Assembly: GCA_012295275.1 (NCBI GenBank)
Contig: CM022672.1
Coordinates: 26,580,930-26,644,929 of the forward strand
DNA: 64,000 nt
Direction of reading: 5' to 3'
From: Chrysomallon squamiferum
Lineage: Eukaryota; Mollusca; Gastropoda; Neomphalida; Peltospiridae
Positions 42,801 to 54,649 of this stretch are shown here, piece after piece. The translations under genes were made by a program, and so were the position numbers. The notes beneath the pieces are model-generated. The model was given only the letters and a program-made list of their open reading frames with translations, had not been told where the DNA came from and did no database searches. Positions within the stretch are counted from its first letter, which is position 1; every line of letters begins with the position of its first letter.

Positions 42801-45247
42801 ATATTACATGGTATTATCTATTTATTTATCTATCTAGTTGGTCTGATTATCTGCCTACCTATTTTTTACTATCTAATTATTTATCTGTTGATATTCTTGA
42901 TAAATTGTGTTAACTGCAGATCATCTGATGCTGCTTTGATTTTATGATGCTCTATAACATGAAACTTAAGAAAGTTTTATAACTGATTTATTATCATTAT
43001 TTTTGTTGTTATTGGTTTATTGATTTATTTATTTATTATTTTAGATCACTGTGTGCAATGGTTCAAGATTTTCGAGATTTGGCTGAGATCTGTTTGCTGT
43101 TACTACATCTAGAAATCAGAGTTCACTGTTTCTATTACCTGCTTCCAGTAGCCAAACAGGTAAAATAAAGAACTTAGGCTTTCATCATGGCAAGTGAATG
43201 AATGAATAGTGGTTTAGTAGCAACTAAACACACACACATGCACACGCACACATGCACAGGCTCAGGCTCAGACAAACCTTTTTATTTATTTATTTATTTA
43301 ACATATTTTTAAATTATGTTTTCAGTCAAATTATGCTGGTCCTATAGATGACCTTGACCCTGACTCTAATGTGCTGAAGCTGAACAAAGATCTGTCTGGA
43401 ATGGAAGAAGTTTTATCTCAAAGTCTTCAGCCCAAAAAATTCAGGTAAAACAAAGAAAGATGGAAAAGTTAGTAATTTACTTCTGAGTGTAAGTGAGCCA
43501 AGTTGTGAGAAAAGGAGATGGCTATTGATACATGCTGAGGTAGAAAGAGATAAATCAAAAATCAAAAGACAAAGAGATGAAAAAGAGTAATATCAAAGGA
43601 GGTTGATAAAAAGAGGAATGAAAGAAATAAAGAGGGAAAGAGGTAGACCTTAAGAACGTGTATGAGTTAGAACTATGTAGGTATTTTTGGAAGTTTTATT
43701 ATAAGAACAAATATGTAAAATATGTTGCTTGATGAAATGGAATTTTTTAATATGCATACATTCATTCAGTAAGGCTGTTACTGGAATATTAACATTTTAT
43801 TGTTTATTTTTCAGATACATCTTTGAAAGTCTTGGATATCTTGTTTCATCCATAATCATCACCAGTATTCAGTTTCTGAAGAAGATCAATGAAAATGGAA
43901 TAAAAAAGATGTATGTTTTGATTTAATTTAAATTCTCCACACTGCTGTAAGTCATTGTGACATAATTTGACATAATTTCATATAAAATATATAATGACAT
44001 CCTCATGAAAAAGTAAACTGTTCCTGCATCCTTATATGTGTGGGGTTTTTTTTGTCATACTTTATTATGAGTTACAACTGGTCTGAAGAAACTAACAGAA
44101 CAAAACCAGTAACATAGAAGTGTACAAAAAGTGTATTCTATATATAACAGTAACAGTTACTGTATTATTAAGTATCCCATTGTTTTTAAAACACAGATTA
44201 ACTGCTGCTTACAATCTGTATTATTCTGCAGGTGTCGTAACATTCTAGCTATCCAGCAGAATCTCACAAACATCACACTGACACGAGAGGCAGATCTCGA
44301 CAGAGCCAGACAGTTTTATGAACTTCTCTATCTAACTCCAGAGGTGAGATGTACTTTGATTCACTTCTTGATTGCCAAGATGGCTATCATAATTTCAGAA
44401 TAAAAATTTGACCTATGGCAGAAGTTAACAGACAGGTATCATGCTCAGCCAGTAAGATATATCAGAGATTATGTTAACTCAGTTTATTGTTACTACTAAG
44501 TGGGAACTACAGGTTCAGGATGTCAAAGTCTTTCCCACAATAGCAAGTACTAAAGAAGTTAAGACAAAGATGAACTCAGATTATTTAAATTTTAGATGTG
44601 AGTATTGTCACCATGAAATAACAAAACTCTTTATTTCAATAGAAATCAAAGTAGACATCCACCAAGTCATTCTTTCTGTCACACCATCTCTTTCACCTGA
44701 TCTATCATTGTCATTAACAGATGACTATTCCTTCCATGTCTGTGTCCAAAGCAAATTTCTCCTAAAAGGTTACACAGAATGCCTATTTATAGTGATCAAA
44801 ACATATTATCATAATTAAAATAATCATCACAAAAGTCTCGAGTTTCATTAAAATTTATTATGGGAAAATGTTCTTGATCAATTCATTTTTCATAAAATAG
44901 GACTGTTTTCAGAACATTGAAGTTTTTATTACATTACCGAGGGTAAGACAAAAACTTGGACTTACTCTGTATTTTGATTTTCTCTTCAGTAATTTACTGA
45001 CATCATTAAATAGATAATTTAAAAAGTAATAAAAGTCATTATGTTTAAATGTTTTGTTGATTTATTTCAGGATATTCTAAACACAATAGCAGAGAAAGGT
45101 GTTCAGTTTTCTTTTGTTGAGTACAGTCACTTGTTACAGCTGTATCATCGAAGTCACACAGGTTTCAGTGAAGAGGCTCAGAATTCTCATTTAGAAAGAC
45201 TCAGAAAAATCCTGGATAAAGGACAGGATCAAAATACTGAATCTTAA
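26916..45247 (+). CDS. EXOC4: Exocyst complex component 4 (Sec8)
   Basis: Subunit of the octameric exocyst that tethers secretory vesicles to the plasma membrane. Core exons: 26916-26924, 27745-27785, 28067-28155, 28674-28736, 28958-29096, 29518-29606, 29878-29954, 30079-30175, 30623-30795, 31386-31456, 31879-32008, 34366-34437, 34976-35113, 35778-35858, 36364-36448, 36938-37001, 37382-37473, 39447-39520, 39877-40015, 40764-40845, 41438-41645, 42294-42353, 42727-42758, 43045-43159, 43326-43444, 43815-43910, 44232-44343, 45071-45247. They join in one frame of 907 residues (human 974). Landmarks shared with human EXOC4: [82 protein letters not shown] and LHRSHTG. Identification is secure; individual exon edges are hand-made. 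Confidence 0.93.
27745..29954 (+). CDS. EXOC4: EXOC4 N-terminal Sec8 domain exons
   Basis: Six exons encode the conserved N-terminal coiled-coil region: [77 protein letters not shown] and [20 protein letters not shown]. Each aligns in order to human EXOC4 ([49 protein letters not shown] and so on). This region packs against the other exocyst subunits through the long helices that form the CorEx bundle. Splice sites are all canonical GT-AG. Confidence 0.9.
33367..33435 (+). CDS. EXOC4: Candidate optional 69-nt exon in EXOC4
   Basis: Acceptor TTTTGTTTGTCAG and donor AAA|GTAAAA frame 69 nt (23 codons), phase 0 at both ends, inside a phase-0 intron. It reads [20 protein letters not shown] plus KRK and would be inserted between VHRAM and TSGMP, at a junction where human EXOC4 has no counterpart. 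It keeps the frame whether used or skipped. Seen: splice sites, phase, open frame. Inferred: use as a cassette exon; it could equally be chance. Confidence 0.35.
38330..38359 (+). CDS. EXOC4: Candidate 30-nt microexon in EXOC4
   Basis: Acceptor TGTCTTTTACTAATGTCAG and donor AAT|GTGAGT bracket 30 nt inside a phase-1 intron (after 37473, before 39447). In phase 1 it reads [10 protein letters not shown] and rejoins the frame exactly, adding 10 mostly acidic residues between AATR and the FDALRN segment. Strong splice sites at both ends and divisibility by three are the evidence; there is no homologous insert in human EXOC4 as I recall it. Confidence 0.35.
40060..40560. repeat. Degenerate minisatellite in EXOC4 intron
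   Basis: Variants of a 25-35 bp unit with the core TAGTCATCATAACACT (also TAGTTATTGTAATACC, AAGTCATTATAACACT, TAGTTATCATAATTGT) follow one another about 12 to 15 times between exon 39877-40015 and the ghost exon. Units differ in length and sequence, so the array is old. Confidence 0.75.
40592..40705 (+). pseudogene. Ghost copy of EXOC4 exon 20 (decayed tandem duplication)
   Basis: The 114 bp here align without gaps to the next 114 bp, which contain the last part of the intron and the first half of EXOC4 exon 40764-40845. Shared words include ATAGTTAATAAAT, TATTAATTTGTA, CATGGTTCAG, TGAGAAA and GTTATCAGT. In the copy the acceptor AG is AC (40648-40649), so it can no longer splice, yet the exon frame stays open: [10 protein letters not shown] against [10 protein letters not shown] in the functional exon. 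Confidence 0.8.
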
Positions 45248-46010
45248 AGTTTGAAATCTTTATGGTTATGAACAAATTGAGAATGCAGTATACTTGAGAT
45301 TAGACTGTTAAACAAATCAGAAAGAACTTCTACGAAGAGCTGCATAAACTGTAAACTCAACAGAATGCCACCAAACTGAAGGAGAGTTGTGGTTTCATAA
45401 GACAATACCTTGAGGATTAGAGCTGCTAGTGAAGTACTGAGTGGTGATAAAATTAATGTGGAGAGTGCACAGACAATCTGATTGATTTTGACAGCTGATT
45501 ACTTTTCTTGCTGCTACAAAACAATTTTCAAGACAACACTGTGACAGTGGACTTTGAACTACATGAAACGTAAATGGTTATCCAGCTTAGTGATTGATCA
45601 GTGACTAGAAAGGATGTTAGTGATTTATAAAGTGGCAAATTGTCTTTCCTTGACTGGCTGCCATTACTCTTTTTACTGAAATAAAAATATTTTTCAGTAT
45701 CTAGTCAAAAACAGAACAATTAAAAAATAACTAAAACATTTTGTGTCCTCCAACATCATTGTTATATTTGAGGAAACATACCTGTCTTTTCTAATAATAA
45801 AGTATAATAAAGTGATATATAGGTAATGGCTGTAGCAGAATTATGAAATCTACCATTTTACCAACTTTATCTGAAACTTTGTCACCACATCTTTATAAAA
45901 GAGTGATGAAACTGACGTTGACTGAATAGCAATTTCACTACTTTATTTTATTTATTGTTGCTTACTTAAGATTATCATTAGCAAAGAGTGGTATTCAAAA
46001 TAAATTTGTT
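45248..46010 (+). other. EXOC4: EXOC4 3'UTR
   Basis: Sequence after the EXOC4 stop keeps moderate GC for about 430 bp, then turns AT-rich. Candidate poly(A) signals are AATAAA at 45680-45685, AATAAAG near 45797 and AATAAA near 45998. The first is at a usual distance and is my preferred end, but it cannot be decided from sequence alone. Confidence 0.5.
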
Positions 46011-46205
46011 TAATTGCTTGTTGATGTGTACATTTAGGCTGTTTGATCACACATCAGTTAAATAACTAATATAATAAACTAAATTTATATTCACATTAAA
46101 TTATTAAAACTGACATAAAATAACAGTTATTTTCTGTTAATTTTATATTATTCGTGTTATTTCATTATTATTTTTAATTTTAAAATTTTTTTAAAAATTT
46201 TAATA

Positions 46206-46256
<51 letters not shown>

Positions 46257-46432
46257 TATTACAATGGTATTTTTTGTTTATTTTGTTTTGGTTGGGGAAA
46301 AAAGTAAAATCTGATTGTAAGTACAAAAGATATACGTAGAAATGCTAGTTTTAATCAGAGCAAAAAGTGATAATATTAACACTGTACTGACAGAATGGCT
46401 AAAACAATGTTGTGAAATTAAAGTAATCATGT

Positions 46433-46510
<78 letters not shown>

Positions 46511-48604
46511 TCATATCTTTATTAAGTTTGTATAGAGGAGTCTTGTGGTCTTTTCTTTCGGTAATGAAAGTACTTTTTTTTTCTATACAAAAAGCGACAA
46601 TCAAAATGTCATAGTAATAAAATATAAATGATTTAATAATCCAGAGACCTAATAATACATATCCCACGAAATCGAGAAAAAAAAAGTCACTGACTGGAAC
46701 GGGAAATAGGCCAACAACAAATAACATTCATTCATATCCCAAACATCTTTATCCTTTTATTCAGAAGCCAAACGAAGATGTTATTTATAAAGTTAAAGTG
46801 CTTTACATCCGTGATGGAATTAACAAACGGCTTACGTTTTAAAAAACGTAAAACCACACAAGTTAAATATTATTTCTAAAAATATTCCCTTGAAGTAAAT
46901 CTTAGCCTTTTGAACATTCTATTGAATTTCAGAAATATGAACAATATCACAAATCACTAAACGCTAAGGTATCCGGCCGTCACAAGCGTTTTGTTACCAG
47001 GAAATGTAGAAAAAGAAGATTTAAAACACGTGTAGCAGCACTTTAAAAATAAATTAAAAATAAACATAATAAATAAATTTAAAAAAAGTGATACGGATAT
47101 CTCCTTATCCATGCAATTTATTGTTGATTTGTTTTTACTTTAATAACAAATAAATAAATAATAAAAAGTGAGAGATTTATTGGTGACGCTAATGGTTTTA
47201 AGATCAATTCTATATAGTATTATAACATTCTGAGGATATTTTTATACTTAAAATCGTGACCATGAGCACGGTAGCTTGAAAAAAGTCACAGGAAAAAACG
47301 TCACAATTTTTATATAACAAAATGTATGGGCTTGTAGAATACTGAATGTGGCATCACAGTATGCATGGGGTAATTGTTAAGCTTATTGATTCGGTCAATT
47401 AGGCTAGATTAAAGAAAGAGTCTTCATACTGTGCAGGGGTGATGCTTGGGTCTAGCTTACTGACTAGGATAGATTTAAACTAAGGGCTTCCTTAAGCAAA
47501 TGATTTATAAAATGTCCCAGGTTAAAATATGTTTCACTATATATTCTAAAGCTTGCTCTAGTATCAGAATTATGTTTAATATTTAAGTTATTCATAGCAA
47601 TAAGGGTGGTAATAAAATCTGTTATGATATACATGAACTGCCAAACATGCAATTCGTGCGTCGATCGCCTTGAGGACCCAAGACTGTAAGCAGAATTTCT
47701 TCATGTTATTGGATGGAACATCCGCCTAAACCACCAACATTAATAATATAAAAAAAAAATCTGACAAAATGTGTTTAATCTTTCTTTCATTCCTAATATA
47801 TCTCTTAATTAAATATTGTGACTTTTATCCTGGGGTTTTTTTTTCCCTGCCACTTTTTCCCCCCCCTAGATTCCCACGCGCACACATCGTGACTATTTCT
47901 AATGGTTGTTCGACCGACAGATACGTTGTCACGTACTAATTAGTTCTGTAAAACCTCTTACTACTCATGTTCAGTAACTATGCACGTACTTCAGCTTTGA
48001 AACCATTTTCAGCTGTTTAATAATGCAATAACGAAGATTGTATTTTTGACTGGTGTAACTGTCGAAGGAGGGCGCCACCAATACAACCAGATTTATTATC
48101 ATTGTTAGCTCCTCGATTCCTCAGCGGTATCTTGGTGGTGCAGTCTGTTAAATAATATGCACGCAGTGATCGACAAAACGACCCAGCCAAACAGCACAAT
48201 GTTATCTCACTTTTACTGTATGCACGTATATGTAATAGTATTTAGATGTGTAACACACACAGAGAAAATGTGGAAAGGTTAATCCGATACTGTAATATCA
48301 CGCGCTATTACCGTGAGAAAGACAGCGTTAAGAATGATCTAAATCATGTCTTTTGTTTTACCGTAATATTTTTCGAAACCTGATTATGTTTTTCTTTGAC
48401 ACTAACAAAACATTGTTTGCGTTTTAAATTCTCAATTTCAGGATGTTAACGGAAATTGTCTGACTCGAATTATTAGCCTTGAACTTTTTAAACTCCTTAC
48501 TCATGAAAAATGGGGATAATGTTTGCGTGCACGAGTTCTTTTCTCAGAAAAGAATCAACTGTTTTCAAGTTCTGGTTAAATATGCAGTTAGAATATGTCT
48601 ATAC

Positions 48605-48677
<73 letters not shown>

Positions 48678-49324
48678 ATTTGGTTTTTCCTCAAGTGATA
48701 ATTTTCTTCAGAAATACCTCCTAACTTCCAAAAGAACTAATCTGTATTCATTTATTTCTAAACTATGATAAACATCTTTAATTTATCCGCAGTTGATTTT
48801 ATTTATTAAAATAACAAAATTAAAAAATTAAAATACTGAATGATTTAATCGTCAAACAAAACAGACTATTTGTAGTTAGTGATTATTTATTTATTTGTTT
48901 GTTTGTTTGTTTGTTTGTTTGTTTTATTTTCCAGAGGTTAGAAGCTGTTTAATAATAATTATATATATACTTTCCAAACACATTTCACAGCCGTTAAAAA
49001 AAAAAAAAAAATAAAAATAATAATAATAAACGACCCTGCCTTTTGAGAAATAGTGCAAGGATTACCCGTTAAGGTTAGGTTCTGTTCTCTAAATCACTGA
49101 AGTGGAATGAGATTACCACCCTAGCTGAGATAATGACATCGTCTTGTAGAGATCTATGTGCCTTACCTAATGGCTGTTTATTAAATAATGCTTTCTGTGA
49201 GTTGTTTGCTTAATTTCCTTTCATCTGTAATGACTGCACATAATTGGTGGTCTGCTAAATCAATTACAAAACTAAGTTTATTTTCACTCGATTCCTTACT
49301 TCAAGTACATGATTTTTCTAACAT

Positions 49325-49416
49325 GAATACAATAGTTTGTTTGTTGCCGATAGCTGCAGGATTATTACTGAATTAATAATTTATTTATCAATGAAGCATG
49401 TTGTTATTATTATTAT

Positions 49417-49489
<73 letters not shown>
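49325..49489 (+). repeat. Dispersed repeat ending in (CT)n, copy 1
   Basis: The segment reading GAATACAATAGTTTGTTTG, GCAGGATTATT, CTGAATTAATAATTTATTTATC and then (CT)n is matched, in reverse complement, by 51664-51846, where the same words (GAGTACAATAGT, ACAGGATTATT, CTGAATTAATTATTTATTTATC) lead into a (CT)n run of similar length. This looks like a low-copy interspersed element carrying its own microsatellite. Confidence 0.65.
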
Positions 49490-49492
<3 letters not shown>

Positions 49493-51154
49493 CACATAAT
49501 ATACATTTCTTCTCTCTTTAAAAAAAAAGAAGTAATTTATTTAGAAAATGACTAATATCTGATAATTGGTGTAAGTATGTTTAAGAGTTCTGTGAGCCGT
49601 CGGTACTTGACAATTGCAATCAGTAGAAGGGTGAACGAACTTTAAACTCATCAAATAAAGCGAAAACAGCAAGTACTTCCTTCTCTTTCTTTCGAAACTG
49701 GCATTGGGTAAAGGTTACGAGGTCTTGGGTACAAAAACAGCATAGGTGGAAACAAAAGTAATAAAGAGAAGAAAAGAAAGAAAGAAAGAAAGATGGAAAA
49801 AAACCCAGTAAAAGTTTGCGAACAAATATCAGTACAGTTTCTTAACCATTAAGAAGTAACAAAGAGAAATGGCTGATTGTTAACTCAAAAACATATCACG
49901 ATTATGCCCCTTTGATGACGCAGACCCAAACACGTGCATTCTATTTGCCTTTTTGAAAATGACTTGTTTATGCTCGTGCTGATTTTTTTTTTTTTTTTTT
50001 TTTTTTGTTGTTGCAAAATTAATTTAGACTGAATTAAATAAATAAAAAAGGGAAATTAACAAACATTTATCAGCGAGTTATTTTTTTTATTTTTTTTTTT
50101 TTGCCATATGGCATTTCTGACGTCATAGCTGTCATTTTCAATAAAAGCCTGTAAAAATGTCAACCTTTATCTTCTCTGAGATTACGTCGCAGTACGAAAC
50201 TGGAGCACATGACCTTTCAAAAATAATAATAATAAATACATAAATAATTATACACAAAAACAAGATATCAAGATATAAATACTGAACCAAGTTTTATGCT
50301 TCAACAAGTACAATGTTTTATCGCCTAAGATTTCTAGCAACCAGTTGTAATCCTTTGCAACATTTACTGCACAACCGGCTGAGGCAAAACAATATGTCAG
50401 GGGCGGATTATGGGGTGTTTCCAAATTGCACAGATCCGTCCAGCTAAAATAATAATAATAATAATAATAATAAAAATAATAAAAAATAATAAATAAATTT
50501 GATGCCTAGACGTGTATACCCACTACGAATGATTTTCGAGCTAAACTGGATGTCAGCTTGAAAGTTTGGATTGCTGATGCGACGGGAAGCAACGGCGGAA
50601 AGAGAGCTACAACAAGTTGTACAGCTACCAGGCTTCGTGAACACCGGCTTTAGAAGTGTGTACATTTGTATCTTTTAAATATAGTTTTTGTCTACACTTT
50701 TCATTGTTTATTTTATAGTTTAGATATAGATTATGCCTCGATCTAGAAATCCGGAATGTTCGGAAATTAGGGTCACCTTCGGATCCATGTTTGCCGGATA
50801 AATAATTTAGTATACCTGTACCGTGAGTTTATGCTGTATTCTTGCCCTATTCCGAACTGAACCCATCACCTTTACTTAAACTGCTATTGTTTTACTACTT
50901 TATTATCTTCACTTCTGTAGCTGTTTCCACTTCCTAAACTACTATTTCTATCATTAATCATGCTGGGTCGGATTATGCTTTAAGTTATGCGAGGGTCCCG
51001 AAGCAATGTATGCGAAATTGTTGTTTATGGAAGCAAAATTAATTACAGCAGCCCGATATTTCAACCAGTAGCTTTAGTATCAGCAGAAGTTAAAGCACGA
51101 GTGATCGGACAAGAAGTAATCCCGTTAAGAAAAATAATTTTGTTTCTTTGTTTC

Positions 51155-51190
<36 letters not shown>

Positions 51191-51325
51191 AAAATGCGTA
51201 AGCGTTTATGATCGGTGCTAAAAGAAAATAGTCTTAATTCGGCACATTTTAATGTTTTAAATGTCAGAAGTAGACAAACATCACTAAGCAATTCTGGTCA
51301 AGAATTAAAAAAAAAAGAATGAGAG

Positions 51326-51367
<42 letters not shown>

Positions 51368-51661
51368 TTATCCAGAGTTGCAACACATCTGTATTAGACC
51401 CAAACCCCACTAAAGCAGACGTTATTTGTACGTGTTTTAGGATACAAATTCTGTAACGGAGAAAGATTAACACTAATGTCATAGACCCAGGTCTTTGTCG
51501 TCTGCTAAAACCACGTAAGACGTTCACGAATCAACAAGAGGGAGGAAGACCACCCAAACTGTCCTCTGAGAGGGACTGACGTACACATGTCAAAATGACT
51601 TGTACAAGGATTCGCCGGTGTAAGCGAAAACGTTCTAACAAATCGAGACTCGATTACAACA

Positions 51662-51663
<2 letters not shown>

Positions 51664-51739
<76 letters not shown>

Positions 51740-51846
51740 AAAATAATGCGTTTCGAAGATAAATAAATAATTAATTCAGTTTTATTTTGGGCATATGTTG
51801 GGAATAATCCTGTAGCGATCTGCAACAAATACACTATTGTACTCAT
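51664..51846 (-). repeat. Dispersed repeat ending in (CT)n, copy 2 (inverted)
   Basis: Reverse-complement partner of 49325-49489, with (GA)n on the + strand at 51664-51737 and the unique part at 51738-51846. The two copies are about 2.2 kb apart and in opposite orientation. The sequence beyond the (GA)n side is not shared, so the element boundary probably lies within or beside the microsatellite. Confidence 0.65.
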
Positions 51847-52757
51847 GTCAGTATTTGTAAAGAAAATTAATCTCTGCACATTTACAGTATTTCTAATGCA
51901 TCATTTCCTCTGTTTCAGTTAAAAACAATCCTGATTACAAACTGGCGTGACTGCATTTTAGTAGTCAACTGATTGCCATGATAAATATTACGCATTTGAA
52001 AAAATATAATTTGATTCAGTATCCAAATCTTCTTTTTATTGATAATTATTTAATTTTATATGTTATTTCACCTGTTTTTAAAATTCTTTTCTTTTTTTCT
52101 TTTGTGTGTGGGGGGGGGAAGAAATATGGAATCATTTCGAAAAGTCGCAGATATCTGACCCATTTCCTCTCATCAAACAAAATCGTATTCAAACAAAATC
52201 GTCATCTATAATTTACACAATCGTATTGCATGAGCGAATTAAACAAACATATATATAAATGTATTAACAAACGAGACAGACAGGCTCAGAGAGGTTCTTT
52301 CTATCTAACATTTTTTTTCTTCTTCTCCTTTTAACTCTTGAACAAAAATGCAGACTGCACATCTGCACAATGTGCACTGGCGGGGAATTTCTGAAGGTGT
52401 CGAAATCTGCAGAGTGTTGTTGAGTCTCTCACGTGAAATAACACATTGAACACTTGTTTTCAGTTAAACAAACTGCGATGGGTGGTAACGTCTTGAAACA
52501 ACCACTACGGCTACAACATGCACAGCTTAACAAGACAACCTGTTTGATTTTGTTTTTCTTTTGGCTTAAATCGGAGAAGAAAAATTGCCAATGACTGAAA
52601 CTTAAGATGCAATGGCGACTTCAGTCATACACAGACACACACACACACACTTACGCATGACCTACGCACGGACGTATAAAAATATAATCAAAATGTTTTG
52701 AGCGAGTCTTTAAATAAAACACTTTGTCACCTTCGGTATTATTATTATTATTATTAA

Positions 52758-52797
<40 letters not shown>

Positions 52798-54605
52798 TCT
52801 TTTCCATTTTTTTTTTTTTTTTTTTTTTAAAGAGAGAGTGAGAGAGAGAGTGTGTGTGTTCTCACAAAATCAATAGACCAATTGAAATACCAACATAACA
52901 TCTAAAATATAACGTAGACCATCAAAATGATTAATAACGTCTAGTCAATGTAGGTATGAATATATGTGTGTATGTATTACTGTACCTTATTTATACAGCA
53001 CCTTTTCAGTATTAAATAAATTTATGGTTGCTTTAAAATGTAAACTAATAAACTAAAATAAAAAACGACATGGACATAAACATATTAAAATCGTGGTAAA
53101 AAATAAATGAGACACATTTATAAGATAATTAATAGACTAGTTTGGAGATTTGAAAATTAGAAAAACATAACTATATATTTACAAAAAAAAACACAACCAC
53201 AAACACGACAACAACAGGAAGAAGAAAGAAGAATGATATAACGACGATGGTCAAAACGAGATAAACGTACTTGACTCATCTGATTGGCTGTTAGCCAGTA
53301 TGAACCAAAAACCTATCAGTATAATATCTATACATTTAACAGCTACGCCACTGATCTCTGAACCTTTAATCACCTCAAAATCTGACGTCTGAATCCTTAA
53401 CCAGTCCACGGCTGAACCCTTATCTAATGCACAACCCTAGTTAGTGCAATGGAAATACAGTAATAGAAAAAGAAGAAGAAGAAAACAAGCCGGTACTGCT
53501 GACTGTTTTTTTTTTCGCAGTTCACCGCTTGTATTATAATTAAACTAACCTCTGTTTATTGATATAGGTGGTTTGCGGTTCCAGCTAAAAAACGTAAAGG
53601 GCAAGCTGACCCCAAAACTTCCGAGATGCAGATGTTATTGTATGAAGACGGAAACCACCGTGGCTGTATTTTACATGGGATCAAGACAAATGAAATAAGA
53701 TAGTACAAACAGGTGATGAGCAGACGACAAAACTAGAAGAAACACATTATACAAATGGCGGCCAACTGCTTTTAGTATATTTTCATTTCGTTTTGTTACT
53801 GTTATACTGGATGACATCAAAGCACCTAGAACAGTTATGAAATGAACTGGCTAACATCCCATACGATCAATTCAGTACGTTTATCTTGTTTTGATAATCG
53901 TCTTTATCTTCTTCTTCTTCTTCTTTCCTTTTCTTCCTCTTTTTGCGATGTTGGTTGTTGTGTTTGTATAACAGTTGGCGATTGTGTTGGGTTTTTTTTG
54001 CTGGATGTGATTATGACAGTTTTAATGTTGAAGTTGTTGTGGTTGTGATTGTGTAAGTGTTGGTATTGTCGTGGTGTTTGTTGTTCTTCTTTTTGTCAAT
54101 ATCATTTTCTTCTTCTTCTAATTATTATTGTTGTTTATTATTATTATTGTTGTATCTGGTATATTGTTTTTGTTATTATCATCATTATCATTCAGTTCTT
54201 TATCCTTTTTCTACCAGAAGATTTTATCAGTAGTTAAAAGTAAGTCTGAATGACAACACTGGGTTTTCTTTGTCAGTGAAATATTAAAATTATACAGAAT
54301 CCAAATGCTTGACATATAAACAATGGGTCCGACAGAAATGTACTAAAATTTCACAAAATAAATATTAAATCATTAATTCTTATCCTTCTTCATTTTAATA
54401 CTGGCTATGTCTTGATGTTATTTTTGTACACCTTTTCCTTTCAGCTAAGATCTTGCTTTGTTTTGTATTATTTTTAATTATTAAGAACCTACCTTAGCTC
54501 ATAATTCTTTCATAATTAATTAAAATTAAAATAGTCAATGTTTTGTTTGTTTGTTTGTTTGTTTCCTAGTACGTTTTTGACTTCAGTTACTTTTATTTAT
54601 TTTTG

Positions 54606-54649
54606 TCTAGTTTTCTCAATATTGGTAAAACAATATTGAGAAAACTAGA
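54606..54649. repeat. Perfect 19-bp inverted repeat with 6-nt loop
   Basis: TCTAGTTTTCTCAATATTG (54606-54624), loop GTAAAA, then the exact complement CAATATTGAGAAAACTAGA (54631-54649). Pairing can extend by four T-A pairs after one mismatch. No T-run or gene boundary beside it gives it an obvious role. Confidence 0.9.

Noticed and set aside
44471-44818. 115-codon frame in the last EXOC4 intron
   Set aside because: No splice signals or family match; length compatible with chance at this base composition.
50510-50653. Plus-strand frame FRAKLDVSLKVWIADATGSN, open also on the opposite strand
   Set aside because: Both strands are open, there is no ATG or clear splice site and no homologue is recognised; possibly an old repeat.
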